Shown here in pieces: positions 1 through 10,652 of a DNA stretch of 64,000 nucleotides (its first letter is position 1; each line of letters starts with the position of its first letter). The translations under genes were made by a program, and so were the position numbers. The notes beneath the pieces were generated by a model. That model was not told the DNA's origin, made no database searches, and worked only from the letters and a program-made list of their open reading frames with translations. This DNA comes from Lotus japonicus. Its lineage: Eukaryota; Streptophyta; Magnoliopsida; Fabales; Fabaceae. Location: assembly GCF_012489685.1 (NCBI RefSeq), contig NC_080042.1, positions 51,326,066 through 51,390,065 on the forward strand, read 5' to 3'.

Positions 1-1880
1 TTAGGAAGGCACTCTTTACGTCCATCTGATGTAGAACTATGTTGTGATTTACTGAGAAGGAGATCAACAGTCTGATTGCCTCCAGTCTTGCTACCGGAGC
101 AAATGTTTCAGTGTAGTCTATTCCTTCCTGCTGGCTGTAGCCTTGAGCAACTAGCCTTGCCTTGTTTCTGACTACATCTCCTTTCTCATTCAGCTTGTTT
201 CTGAATACCCATTTCGTTCCAATAACATGGACACTCTCAGGCTTCTTCACTAAGCTCCAAACATCGTTCTTGGAAAATTGATTCAATTCTTCTTCCATGG
301 CCAGAATCCAATCCTTGTCCTGAAGAGCTTCATCTATGGACTTGGGTTCAATTAAGGACACCAATCCTTTCAGACTCAGCAAGGTCTCTTCAGAGGGTCT
401 GAAGGCAGATCTGGTTCTGACTGGTTCGTCTTTGTTACCCAGAATCAATTCCTTAGGGTGAGCTGCAGTGATTCTGCTCTTCTTCAGAGTTTGTGAGTTA
501 GACGGACCAGCTTCTTCCTCTGGTTCATCTTCCTCTGGCTCAGCTTCCTCTGGAGCTTTGCCTTTGTCAGAAACATTAATGCTTAAATCTGCAAACTTTT
601 CAACTAGCTTTGACTGGTCAGAGTCAAGCTTATCATCAAATCTAACATGAATAGATTCTTCAATAGTCTTAGCATCAGTATTATAAAATCTAAAACCTTT
701 AGATCTATCAGAATAACCAAGTAATAGACACTTAGAAGACTTAGCATCAAATTTATGCAATCTATCCTTAGTATTGAGAACATAACAAACACAGCCAAAA
801 GGATGAAAATAAGAAATGTTGGGTTTTATGTTCTTCCACAATTCATAAGGAGTCTTATTCAGAATTGGTCTCACAGAGATTCTGTTCTGAATGTAACATG
901 CTGTATTTACTGCCTCTGCCCAAAAGTGCTTAGCCATGCCAGTTTCTTGGAGCATGGTTCTAGCCATCTCCTGAAGAGTTCTGTTCTTCCTCTCAACAAC
1001 ACCATTTTGTTGAGGAGTTCTGGGACAAGAGAAATCATGTGCAATTCCATAGGAATCAAACAGACTCTCAAACTTGTCATTCTCAAACTCTCCACCATGG
1101 TCACTTCTGACACGCACAATCCTACAAGCCTTCTCGTTTTGCACTTGAGCAATGAAGGTAGAGAACACAGCATGAGACTCATCCTTGCGGGTTAGAAACT
1201 TTACCCATGTCCAGCGGCTATAGTCATCAACGATAACCATCCCATATCTCTTGCCACCTATAGACTCAATTTTCACTGGTCCAAAAAGGTCGATATGCAG
1301 AAGTTCCAACGGCCTTGAGGTTGAGACAACATTCTTTGCCTTGAAAGGGACTTTTGTGAATTTGCCTTTCTGACATGCTTCACAAAGAGCGTCTGAAGCG
1401 AACTTCAGATTGGGTAAGCCCCTGACAAGGTTTAGCTTGCTCAGCTGAGAAATCTTTCTCATACTGGCATGCCCTAACCGTCTATGCCATACCCACTGCT
1501 CTTCATTAACAGACAGAAGGCACTTCACATTCTGAGCCTCCAACTCAGATAATCTGATCTTATAAATGTTGTTCTTCCTCTTGCTGTTAAACAGAACAGA
1601 GCCATCGATCTGACTTACAGCCCGGCAGGACTTTTGATTGAATATAACATCATAACCCTTGTCAGCTAATTGACTTATAGACAATAAGTTATGTGTTAAG
1701 CCGTCTACCAATAACACATTATCAATGCATGGACTACTATCTACACAAATAGTACCAGTACCAATAATTTTACCCTTTTCATTTCCTCCGAAGCCAACTT
1801 CGCCTCCAGGCTTAAGTTTCAGCTCTCGGAACATACGCTTTTCTCCCGTCATGTGACGCGAGCATCCACTGTCCAGATAC
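1..1880 (-). CDS. pol: Ty1/copia (Sirevirus-like) pol: protease-integrase-RT, partial
   Basis: Read by hand on the minus strand, one frame stays open from about 1880 to the window edge. In order it shows an aspartic protease motif [11 protein letters not shown] (Asp-Ser-Gly near 1866-1874), the GAG-pre-integrase finger (WHRRLGHAS near 1480, then CEACQKGKF), the integrase core with its D-D-E triad (HIDLFG near 1290, [10 protein letters not shown] near 1095, [13 protein letters not shown] near 1000), an acidic linker, and the start of the RVT_2 reverse transcriptase ([35 protein letters not shown]). This domain order is Ty1/copia. The C-terminal RT and RNase H lie beyond base 1. I see no in-frame stop, so the copy is fairly young. 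The frame is +1 relative to gag. Confidence 0.9.
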
Positions 1881-3722
1881 CATGATTGGTGTTTCAGTGG
1901 AGCTATCAAGGATATCTGCAACATAGATAATCTTGTCCTTAGGTACCCACTTTCTGGGTCCTCTTTTGTTAGTTACCCCAGAGGTTCTGATCACCTTGGG
2001 TGTCTCAACATAATATTTTAAAGGAATATTTGCATGATATTTAGTCATAGAGAAAGATCCCTTTTTAAGAGGGTTTTTAGCAACTTTAGCAGGTACAGGA
2101 TCAGGCAATATGGTACCAGAGGGAACAAAGCATTCATATAAAGATTTAGCTTTAGACACAGAGGGCTCATTTCTAATTGGTTTAGAATAGCCAATGCCAT
2201 GCATTCCATTTCTGCTTACGCCATAGATCATTGAAGCCATTAAGCTTCTATCCACGCTTTTAGCCAGGAATCTTTGAAAAGACTTTTCATACTTAGATTC
2301 ATTTCTACAATCAGAGGCATCACAGGCAACAATTTCTTCTAACTTAGCAATCTGGTTCTTAAGCACAGAGTTAGAATTGATCAAGGCATGATTATCATTT
2401 TTCAAATCAGAAATAATTTTCTCATGTTCAGAAGGAGTCTTGGAAACAGCAGATAAGTTCTTTTTCAACTTTTTATGCTTAGACAATAGAGAGTTATACT
2501 TATCCATGATATCAGACAACGCATGTTTCAGTTCAGAGGTAGAGAAAGAAGCAAATACCTCATTTTCATCGTCTGAGTTAGGATCTCCTTCTGATTCTGA
2601 GTCAGAGTCAACAACTTCCTTTGACTCTGCTCCTTTGTCTTTGACAATGGCCATGAGTCCTTGGACTTCACCATCAGAGTCAACATCCTCTGACTCTGAT
2701 TCATCAAATGTCACCATCAGACTCTTCTTGGTCTTGAAGTGCTTCTTTGGCTTCTTGTCCTTCTTCAATTTTGGACAGTCACTTTTGTAGTGCCCTGATT
2801 CTTTGCACTCAAAACATGTGACTTCCTTGATTGATGACTTCTTCTGGCCTGAGGATTCAGACTTTCCTTTTGCCTTTCCAGAGCCTTTGTATTTGCTCTG
2901 CCTGTGCTTCCAGATTCGGTTGAGTCTCTTGGAGATCAGAGTCAGCTCATCTTCATCAGAATCTTCTGATGCTTCTTCAGATTCTTCTTCTTCAGCTTGA
3001 AGAGCCTTTGACTTCTCAACCTTAGCCTTTTCAGATTTGGATTTCAAGGCTATGGACTTTTTCCTCAGATCTTGCATCTCTGAGCGCTTCAGCTCATGGC
3101 ATTTCAAAATGCTGATGAGTTCTTCTAAACTCATATTCTCAACGTCTCTCGTGAGCTCTATTGAAGTCACCAAAGGCATCCAACTTTCAGGAAGACACCT
3201 GATGACCCTTATGACATGATCTTTTGTTGTGTAGCTCTTGTTGAGAGGTCGTATGCCAGCTACAAGCAATTGAAATCTGGAGAACATTTCTTCAATGGAT
3301 TCATTTGGCTCCATGATGAAGGATTCATACTTTTGGATCAAAGACAATGCCTTTGATTCTTTGACTTTCTTGTTTCCTTCATGAGACATCTTCAGAGATT
3401 CAAAAATGCCTTTAGCAAACTCACGATCTGTAATTTTCTGGTACTCTTCATAGGAAATAGCACTTAGAAGAATTGCTCTTGCTTTGTGATGTTGTGAGTA
3501 CAGCTTCTTTTGATCTGCAGTCATCTCTGACCTTGGGATCTTCTTGCCATCTGCATCAACTGGACGCTCGTAGCCATCCACAATAATATCCCAGAGATCT
3601 GCATCGAAACCCAGAAAGAAACTTTCCAGTCTATCTTTCCAATATTCGAACCTTTGACCGTCGAACATAGGAGGCTTTGCATTGTAACCATCTCTTTGAG
3701 TTTCACTGGTGGTGGCAGCCAT
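1812..3722 (-). CDS. gag: Ty1/copia (Sirevirus-like) Gag polyprotein
   Basis: An open frame of 636 codons starts at an ATG just inside the PBS and 5' LTR. The N-terminal half matches the copia Gag (UBN2-type) layout, with [12 protein letters not shown] near residue 27 and a long helical region. A CCHC zinc knuckle follows ([14 protein letters not shown], about residues 305-320), flanked by Lys- and Ser/Asp/Glu-rich stretches and a C-terminal coiled-coil-like part. Such long Gags with acidic repeats are typical of legume Sireviruses (family knowledge). Gag packages element RNA in cytoplasmic particles. The frame stops at 1812 while the protease motif overlaps it in the +1 frame, so Gag-Pol needs frameshifting or the copy carries a one-base indel. 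Confidence 0.88.
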   Translation of the reverse strand: MAATTSETQRDGYNAKPPMFDGQRFEYWKDRLESFFLGFDADLWDIIVDGYERPVDADGKKIPRSEMTADQKKLYSQHHKARAILLSAISYEEYQKITDREFAKGIFESLKMSHEGNKKVKESKALSLIQKYESFIMEPNESIEEMFSRFQLLVAGIRPLNKSYTTKDHVIRVIRCLPESWMPLVTSIELTRDVENMSLEELISILKCHELKRSEMQDLRKKSIALKSKSEKAKVEKSKALQAEEEESEEASEDSDEDELTLISKRLNRIWKHRQSKYKGSGKAKGKSESSGQKKSSIKEVTCFECKESGHYKSDCPKLKKDKKPKKHFKTKKSLMVTFDESESEDVDSDGEVQGLMAIVKDKGAESKEVVDSDSESEGDPNSDDENEVFASFSTSELKHALSDIMDKYNSLLSKHKKLKKNLSAVSKTPSEHEKIISDLKNDNHALINSNSVLKNQIAKLEEIVACDASDCRNESKYEKSFQRFLAKSVDRSLMASMIYGVSRNGMHGIGYSKPIRNEPSVSKAKSLYECFVPSGTILPDPVPAKVAKNPLKKGSFSMTKYHANIPLKYYVETPKVIRTSGVTNKRGPRKWVPKDKIIYVADILDSSTETPIMVSGQWMLASHDGRKAYVPRAET

Positions 3723-3780
3723 TGTTTTTCACACCGGCCCGGATCACTGAACACTGTTAGGTGTGGTAATCAGAACTTGC

Positions 3781-3792
3781 GCTCTGATACCA
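3781..3792 (-). promoter_or_regulatory. copia primer-binding site (initiator tRNA-Met)
   Basis: The minus strand reads TGGTATCAGAGC, the standard plant initiator-Met tRNA PBS. It lies two bases inside the LTR terminus and about 60 bp upstream of the gag ATG, which fixes the element's orientation and the inner LTR edge. Confidence 0.9.
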
Positions 3793-3794
3793 AT

Positions 3795-5001
3795 TGAAGG
3801 TATGAAAAACGGTAGAAAGGGGGGGTTTGAATAACGTTTTCAATACAAAACTTCCACCTTAAAGATTTTGACAAATCTTTCGAGAACTTAAGTGCTAAAG
3901 ATAAGAGATAGAGAAGCACACAAGGATTTTATCCTGGTTCACTTGATAAATCACTCAAGCTACTCCAGTCCACCCGTTAAGGTGATTTCTTCCTTCTTAG
4001 AATGAAGGCAATCCACTAATCAGGTAAGAGTTACAACTGCACTTGAAACCTACAAGTGACTAACAATTACACTGACTTAGCTCACACTAAGATTCACTCT
4101 CTTAGTCTTCTCTAGGATCCGATCAACCTTGATCTCCTAAAGGAACTAAACAAACTGTTTATCAAAGAATTGTTTACAAGAGATTTGCTTCTAAAAAGCT
4201 AATAGTAAACTCAATGAATTTCAGATGAAAGAAAGCTTAGAATATTTTGAATATGTCTTGCGCGTATGTATTGCTTCTAGCCGCTTCTTTCAATCTTCAG
4301 CCTCTATATATACTCCAAGGATTAGGGTTGAGCGTTGCATGGGAAATGCTACCGTTGGAGGGCAGTTCTGGAAAATCCAGCTTCTGCTGTGACTGAGAAC
4401 GTTAGGTAGGTCGTCAGGAAGGTACACTTGCTTTTGTACTTGGATAGCGACTTGACCTTTTAACCTAGGAGACTTCTGATCAGGGGAATACTTCATATTG
4501 GAACTTGTGAAGCCGGTTGATCAGAGTCAGAGCGAAAGCACAGATCCTCTGACCATTGTATCTTCTGATTCTGAACTCAGACGGAAGAACATGGCCTTCA
4601 GAGTTTCTTGCTTCTGGACTTCAGAGTTTCCACTATTCAGCTTCTGCAACTTCAGAGTCTTCTACACCATCAGAACATCTGAACCTTCAGTGTTTCTTGG
4701 TTATCAGAACTTCTGGATCTTCAGAGCTTCTAGTGACTGAGTCCTCATCAGAGTTTGTATAACTTCAGAACTTCTGAAGCTTTTCCACTGTTCATACTGA
4801 ACATGGTGAATGCGAAAGCGTTGCTTGGGTTACTCTTTATACACAGTGCTTCTGATTTGTGTGAGATTGAGTTGAGGTCAGAGCCTGTAAATAGCACACT
4901 CAGAAAAACACGTTAGAGTACCACAATTGTTCATATCAAAAGGTTAACTTGTAATCATCAAAACATAGAGTTGTACTACTAGATCAAAACTTGATCTTAC
5001 A
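3795..5001 (-). mobile_element. 5' LTR of the minus-strand copia element
   Basis: The LTR runs from TGAAGGTATG to GATCTTACA as read on the plus strand, 1,207 bp, adjoining the PBS. The same family occurs as a solo LTR at 10653-11845, which confirms both ends. A TATATATAG box lies on the minus strand near 4303-4312. The outer flank is CTCAC (5002-5006), the expected TSD; its partner is off the left edge. The element is inserted in chromovirus-derived non-coding DNA. Confidence 0.88.
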
Positions 5002-5047
5002 CTCACCAGCTCGGTTTAACCATGTCTGCTTGTTATGCTCGAAGCAG

Positions 5048-5122
5048 CTCGCTTCGCTGAAGCACCACGCTCCTATGAAGCATCTCGCTCCTGTGAAGCA
5101 CCTCACTCCTATGAAGTCTCGA
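5048..5122. repeat. 18-bp tandem repeat
   Basis: About four degenerate copies of an 18-bp unit (core CTCCTATGAAGCAYCTCG) sit head to tail just outside the copia LTR, in the presumed chromovirus internal region. The period is a multiple of three, so a frame reads through as a six-residue repeat, but the composition gives no reason to call a gene. Confidence 0.7.
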
Positions 5123-5272
5123 TATAATATCGTACTTCAGAAAGCAGCACACTCCCCCAAGAAATGTATGCATGAATGCAATATGGCTAGCCAGACAACG
5201 AATCGTCCTCACCAAGGTACGCGTGTCTTGCTAGAGTACATTATCTCTACAATACCCTAAGGTAAACAAGGA

Positions 5273-5690
5273 AGTGCTAGTCGCACTTAGTAACTTTTCT
5301 AGTCACTCTAGCTCACTGTCTCAATGTCCTAACAAGTTGCTCAACGAGCAAAAGGGAGTGCTACTCACACTCAGTGACTTTTCAAGTTACTTTGGCTCAC
5401 CACCACGATGGCCAAAAGGCTGTTCAACGAGCAAGGAGAATGCCGCTCGCACTCAGTGACTTTTCAATTTACCCAGGCTCACCAGCTCGATGGCCGAAAG
5501 GCTGCTCAATGAGCAAGGATGTTGCACTCATACTTGGGGAGTTTTCAACCATCCCTGACTCATCCTTTGGATGGCTAGATAAACTGCTCAAGGAGCAAAA
5601 GGTGCTATCGCACTCAAGGTTTTTCTCACACTTAGATCGTCGACCCTTCCCATTTTCCATACCATTTTTAGATCCTAAGTATTTTTCAAG
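5273..5690. repeat. 80-85 bp minisatellite, about five units
   Basis: A recognisable block (GTGCT-ctcgCACTCAGTGACTTTTCA) recurs near 5273, 5358, 5441, 5521 and 5602, spaced 80 to 85 bp. Each unit also holds a GATGGCC-AAAGGCTG-TCAACGAGCAA block. Divergence between units is moderate. The short frames across it are repeat by-products. Confidence 0.8.
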
Positions 5691-6031
5691 AGGTTATCAT
5701 CGTTATTTAAAAGTTTTCTATCTTTGATTAGTGTATTATGAATTTCATCTACAAATCAAGTTCTGGTTCCTTTTGTTTCAAAACTCTATAAGTCGAAATA
5801 TCCCAATAAACCCAAGTAATTCCTTGAGAAGGTCTCGATCCTAAAATGGCAATGACTTAGACCTCAGGTCAGAGCCTGCCTAACATTTCCCAAACCTCGT
5901 CATTAGCATGGCATAACATCACGTTTTCCCACACTCCGCAATCACATAATCATGTATTATCTCAAATCAATACAATTCAATATAGCATAAGCAAAACATC
6001 ATAATCTCAGCATAAATAATAATATATAGCT
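5691..6031. other. non-coding chromovirus internal sequence
   Basis: About 340 bp without coding signal between the minisatellite and the TRIM. By position it belongs to the 5' untranslated region of the minus-strand chromovirus whose PBS is at 6726-6737. No promoter or RNA gene was seen. Confidence 0.5.
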
Positions 6032-6427
6032 TGTTGGATTTATTAATCCAGCGTCACCCTTAGGATTCGATGGGCTTAACATCCCACCCCATGGCGCTTA
6101 ACATCGCAGCCCCTTGAGGACTCTGTGCTATAAGGAAATAAAGTTGCGCCCTCACTAACAGCAATTGCTTTTGGCGTAGTGGTAAGCGCTTGATCCAATA
6201 AGTGGTATCAGAGCAAGGTCATGGGTTCGAATCCCCCGGCTAACACTGGGGGGGAGATTGTTGGATTTATTAATCCAGCGTCACCCTTAGGATTCGATGG
6301 GCTTAACATCCCACCCCATGGCGCTTAACATCGCAGCCCCTTGAGGACTCTGTGCTATAAGGAAATAAAGTTGCGCCCTCACTAACAGCAATTGCTTTTG
6401 GCGTAGTGGTAAGCGCTTGATCCAATA
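6032..6427 (+). mobile_element. complete 396-bp TRIM with identical LTRs
   Basis: Two 169-bp direct repeats (6032-6200 and 6259-6427), identical by eye, begin TGTTGG and end CCAATA. They enclose only 58 bp holding a TGGTATCAGAGC PBS at 6203-6214 and a G-rich polypurine tract (CTGGGGGGGAGA, about 6246-6257) abutting the right LTR. A 5-bp TSD, TAGCT, flanks the element (6027-6031 and 6428-6432). This is a textbook terminal-repeat retrotransposon in miniature: no protein, presumably mobilised by a copia element. Identical LTRs imply recent insertion. The LTR ends in TA where CA is usual. Confidence 0.93.
6172..6234 (+). promoter_or_regulatory. tRNA-like A box and B box inside the TRIM
   Basis: TGGCGTAGTGG at 6172-6182, in the 3' end of the left LTR, fits the Pol III A-box consensus TRGCNNAGYNGG except for its shorter tail. 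GGTTCGAATCC at 6224-6234, in the internal segment, is a perfect B box. They are 41 bp apart, a workable tRNA-like spacing. I see no tRNA fold, so this is a candidate internal Pol III promoter or tRNA-derived ancestry, not a tRNA gene. Confidence 0.5.
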
Positions 6428-6725
6428 TAGCTAAGTTCAATATTAAAACATAACAACAGTCATAGCATCAACAACAACCAATGGCCAAAGCCTCAGAAAA
6501 CGGAGACACACGTCTCTATTGATTAACAATGACCGAAGCCTCAGAAAACATTTTTCCCAGTCCAGTCCAATCCAATAATCATACGCAATAACAAGTCGAA
6601 GTTATTGACGCGTCATTAGCTAGCAAGTAAGTTGTCCTCACCTTAGACACTTTCCTTCCTAAGGTGCAACTCCAATCCGATCACATCTTTGTTTTCCACG
6701 TCGGCTCGATTCCTTCCATTGTGTA

Positions 6726-6737
6726 GCTCTGATGCCA
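6726..6737 (-). promoter_or_regulatory. chromovirus primer-binding site
   Basis: The minus strand reads TGGCATCAGAGC, 11 of 12 identical to the initiator-Met tRNA PBS. It lies two bases inside the chromovirus LTR edge at 6740 and orients that element leftward. Confidence 0.7.
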
Positions 6738-6739
6738 AG

Positions 6740-8405
6740 TGTGATTTCATTCTTCGTACCGTTCACAACATACATAACGAAATCACTAATTAAGCTACTT
6801 ACTACTCCAAGTCTAAGGCTACAACTTCAGGCAATGCACTCGTAGCGAACACATGCTAAACTCAATCTCCTTAATGGTTATAAACCATTAGGATCAAACT
6901 CAGAAATAAAGACAAGTCGTCATAACGACAACAACAACAACAAATAACAATGCTTCAAAAGCTTTTGACTTAGTAAATCGACTTCAAAACCAAATATTCA
7001 TATCCTTGTCAAAATACAAGGTGCAAATAAAAAACACTTACTCCTCTCGTTTTCCTTAGAGTTCTTAGTCTCTATTAGGATACTCATTGAGGCATTTTCA
7101 CAATACTACGCACACCAAACTCTTCATTAAAATAATGAACACATTTCAAAGTCTAATTCCTTATTCAGAAATCCAAAGTCTACTTTCTTGATTTCAAACT
7201 AAAGCATCCTCAAAGTTCCAACTCGATCAAGGGTTCAATCACATATAAAAGAACACGGTTTTCAGAATTCATTCTTAAATCATCAAAAACGCATAAGGAC
7301 ATAAGTTTATATGAGTTACACAAAACAGTTAACTAATGCAATTAAACGACTCTTTCTTAGTCAATAGTTACAACAAATAATAGAGTACATATCTCTTCTA
7401 AAATGAAAATCATTTTGTAAAACAAATCAAAACTCTTCACTAATCAACTTTTAAACTTCGATTTACACAATAACAAGAGGAGAATAGTTCCTGGAGAAAG
7501 TCGTGGCCCACGGGGGTTGACAGAGGAAATGTCGCAGGAGACACAAAAGATATAGTCTTTCTTCATCCTTTCGCGGTCAGGAACTCAATGGTGATGTCTG
7601 TTTCCCCAAACAGTCAGTCGACAGTTTGCTCAGAAAGTCCAATTGTAGGTCGGTGGTGCTCATCGGCAAAGGTCGTCCAAATCTGAAATCGACTGAAGGC
7701 TTTTGCTCTCCTTGCGGCAAGTATCGTCGTGGTACACTCCGGTTTTCCATCGGTCGCCGGAGTTCACCAAAAAACGCTTCTGAAGGTGGCAACGATGGCG
7801 GAACGACGATTCAGAACATGGGTTTTGTTGTGAACGTCGCAAGTGTTCCAACGGTATTAACCTCGTTGTGAACGGAGACCTGACGACACCAGAAATGAAG
7901 GGCGAAGTTAGCGATGTCGGCGTCGGCATTTTTCACTGTTTTCACGTCTTGCTTCCTCTGTTCTTGGTCATGGAGTTTCGCCATGGTGTTCTCAGCTGGA
8001 CGGTGGTGGTTGTGGTGACCAGCGGTGGTGATGACTAACGTGGTGGTGCTTTTCTTCATGGAGGAGGGACGATGATGGCTTCATGAGGAAGAGAGGATCA
8101 TCCATGGTGATGGCGGTCTCGTGGTTGCTGTGGTGGTTGGATCTCGTGGTTGCCATAAAGAGAAGAAAGAGGTTATGGCTCGTTAAAGAGGAAGAAGCAG
8201 TGGTTGTCTCATGGAGAAGAAGAAGCGTGGCTGCAACAAGTATAAATAAGGAGAAGAGGAAGAGAGAAAGAAGGAAAATGGGTTTTGCATAAGAAAGAAA
8301 GGAAGAAAACGTGAAGAAAGAAAGCAAAATTAGATCTGTATATGAAAGAAGAAGAGAATAGTGTTGAAGGTGAGTGTGTCGTCGAGAGTGGACGTGATTG
8401 GTCAG
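6740..8405 (-). mobile_element. Tekay-like chromovirus LTR, left part (split by T1)
   Basis: On the minus strand this is the 3' part of an LTR ending GAAATCACA next to a PBS. The rest of the LTR lies beyond T1 at 28001-28614 and starts, on the minus strand, TGTAAGACCCGAAATT, a start I recognise from Tekay-type LTRs. The two pieces give an LTR of about 2.28 kb. The GC-richer stretch at 7480-8340 holds several short frames on both strands but no recognisable protein. It is most simply the leader part of the LTR. Confidence 0.65.
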
Positions 8406-8697
8406 TGGACTAGGCGAGCCCCCATAGGGGCAACGCCCAGGGGTTGCCTGCCCATCGACGAGCTACTTAGCTAATGATCCAGGCCTTGAATGTGCGGCCC
8501 AACTGGCCCATTATGGGCTAGTTAGCGCGCAGGACAAACACCCACACCTATAAATAGGTGACAATTACCAATTATAAGGAATTTTGGAGGCTCATTTGAT
8601 AAATAAACTCTGGAAATTCAGTTACACTCGTTCTCTCTAGTGCAATCACACCACCCTCTAGGTACTACCCTATCACACAATGTTCGTAGCAGAAACA
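8406..8697 (+). repeat. T1 5' LTR
   Basis: A 292-bp LTR from TGGACTAGGCGAGC to GTAGCAGAAACA, containing a TATAAATAGG box near 8550. Its partner at 25845-27995 is about 303 bp once the inserted solo LTR is removed. The two differ at many positions, so T1 is old compared with the TRIM. Confidence 0.88.
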
Positions 8698-8699
8698 TT

Positions 8700-8719
8700 T
8701 GGCGCCGTATGTTGGGATC
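8700..8719 (+). promoter_or_regulatory. T1 primer-binding site
   Basis: TGGCGCCGTATGTTGGGATC starts two bases after the LTR end. It is the diverged version of the T3 PBS at 46314 (TGGCGCCGTCTGTGGGGATC). Both start with the complement of a tRNA 3' end in GGCGCCA. Confidence 0.75.
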
Positions 8720-8875
8720 GTTAAACTTTTGATTCCCAAGTCACATGGATTGATTACATGATTGAGCTTCTTTGATCGTTTGATTGTCATTTCTCGTTGA
8801 TCTTCGTTTTTTTTCTGAGCACTTTTCGATCACCCAACATCGATTTAGTTCGACTTTGGTTTTTGTTGAATCTTG

Positions 8876-10140
8876 ATGGAAACTCACCGTAGAAGGCATC
8901 GTGATTCCCAGGAGTGGCAGCGAATTTCGCCTCCGCGTCGCGTTAGGCAGATTCAACGTGGATCGCTTGTTCAGCACCAAGAGGCGCAACAGGAGAAATC
9001 ACCACCTCCTCCTCCGCCTCCTCCGTCTCCACCACCACCGCCTCCGTCACCTTCACAACATGGAACTCCGGTACCTTCGCCTACTCCGTCTCTTTCTCTG
9101 CAGTAACCTAACTTGAACGTAACTTAGGGGGAATGGTGACATATGATGCGCAACATTGGCAACATCCAACCACAGAATGAGCATTTGCAAGCGCAACTTG
9201 ATTTCTTTCGACGGGAGCAGCAGGATGATGGCGTTCGCGAGGCGGACACAGTGGTGGAGTTTCGCCCGTTCTGGCGGAGGTGGAGAATGTGGCGATTCCG
9301 GACAACATTAAGACGTTAGTTCTAGACTCATACAGTGGAGATTTGGATCCAAAGGATCATCTCCTGTATTTCAAAACAAAAATGGTAATCATCGCGGCGC
9401 CAGACGCGGTGAAGTGCAAAATGTTCCCTTCGACATTCAAGTCGACGACCATGGCGTGGTTTACAACTTTTGCCGCGCGGTTGAATTTTGAATTTCCGTG
9501 ATTTCTCCTCAAAGTTCTTAGTGCGGTTCTCGGTGAATAAAATTCAGCAAGTGACAATTAATGACCTGTATAACATTCGCCAGCGAGAAGTTGAAACTCT
9601 ATAGAAATATTTGGCGCGTTATAGCGCGACGTCTGTGAAGGTGGTTGATGAGGAGCCGCGTGCTAGGGCTTTGGCGTTTAAAAATGGTTTGTTGCCTGAT
9701 CCATGGGGGAGGTTCGTGCTTGGGCCAGTACATACAATCTAGACGAGGAAGATGATGCATTCAAGCGCAAGCGCGCGAGAATGGAAAAGGATGGAGCGCC
9801 GGTCAAACAGTCTGGAAAGGACAAGTATAGAGGCGCAAGAGGAGAAGGTAGCAGGCGCAGAGAAGAAAAGGGAAAGTCGGCGGTGAAGCCATCTAGGGAG
9901 CAGCAGTATCTATCGAGGGATAATTACGAGCGCCGTCGCCCTAGGCAGCCGCGGGAATATCCTCGCCGGCGAGAAGAAGCGGATATGGTGCTTAATACGA
10001 ACTTGACAGATATGTTTCCAAAGCCAAGGCTGCGAGCTTGGTTGCCCGAGCCTCCAAGGTACCAACTGCGGGGCACGGATCCGAGCAAGTGGTGTGAGTA
10101 CCACTGTTCCATAGGACATGACACTGATGGTTGCTGGACT
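8876..10140 (+). pseudogene. gag: T1 gag, frameshifted
   Basis: The ATG at 8876 opens a Met-Glu-Thr-His-Arg-Arg-Arg start, a proline-rich segment, then the Retrotrans_gag core (VAIPDNIKTLVLDSYSGD, AMAWFTT-like block near 9440). The C-terminus is basic with a CEYH...GH...C zinc-finger-like motif near 10090-10135. Comparison with T3 gag (46446) shows the frame broken by a stop near 9106, shifts near 9280, 9500 and 9700, and a stop near 9602. Gag would form the element's particle. It is now non-functional. Confidence 0.85.
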
Positions 10141-10198
10141 TGAAGCGAGAAATTGAAAAGTTGGTTAAGGTAGAGCACTTCAGACGATACGGTCAGAG

Positions 10199-10275
10199 AG
10201 ACAACCATCAGAGAGACGATCGTCAGCGCGACGATCATCAGCGTGACGACCGCCAGCGTGACGATCGCCTTCGAG
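10199..10275 (+). repeat. 15-bp tandem repeat encoding QRDDR/H
   Basis: Five to six copies of a 15-bp unit (CAGCGYGACGATCRY) follow one another in frame in the gag-protease linker, producing a charged Gln-Arg-Asp-Asp-Arg repeat. T2 and T3 have only a short non-tandem equivalent, so the array expanded in T1. Confidence 0.75.
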
Positions 10276-10652
10276 ATGACCGCCAGAAGGATTCGGTGAT
10301 GGAGCAGAAGAAAGAAACGTTGATGGCCGCGAAACGCGGGGCCGAGAACGCTTTTTTACATGACCTAGGGCCGCCGACAGACACCATCAACACGATTGCT
10401 GGTGGGTTTGGTGGTGGCGGTGACACACATGCGGCGCGAAAGCGACATGTGCGGGCAGTGAACTCCATTCATGAGATTCCCTTCGGATTTGAACACCCGG
10501 ACATCACGATCTCAATGGAGGACTTTGAGGGGATAAAGCCCGACAAAGACGATCCAATAGTAGTGCTGTTGAGGGTGAATAACTTCAATGCAAGACTTGT
10601 ACTCCATGATCATGGAAGCTCGGCGGACTTTATTTATGGTGACACATTTGAC

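Noticed and set aside
5033..5660. Short frames on both strands over the tandem arrays
   Set aside because: By-products of the repeat periodicity, with no conserved domain.
6165..6240. A tRNA gene, suggested by A and B boxes
   Set aside because: No cloverleaf or acceptor stem can be formed, and the boxes belong to a TRIM with PBS and LTRs.
7577..8327. Several short frames on both strands
   Set aside because: GC-rich leader of the chromovirus LTR; no start-to-stop frame with a recognisable protein.
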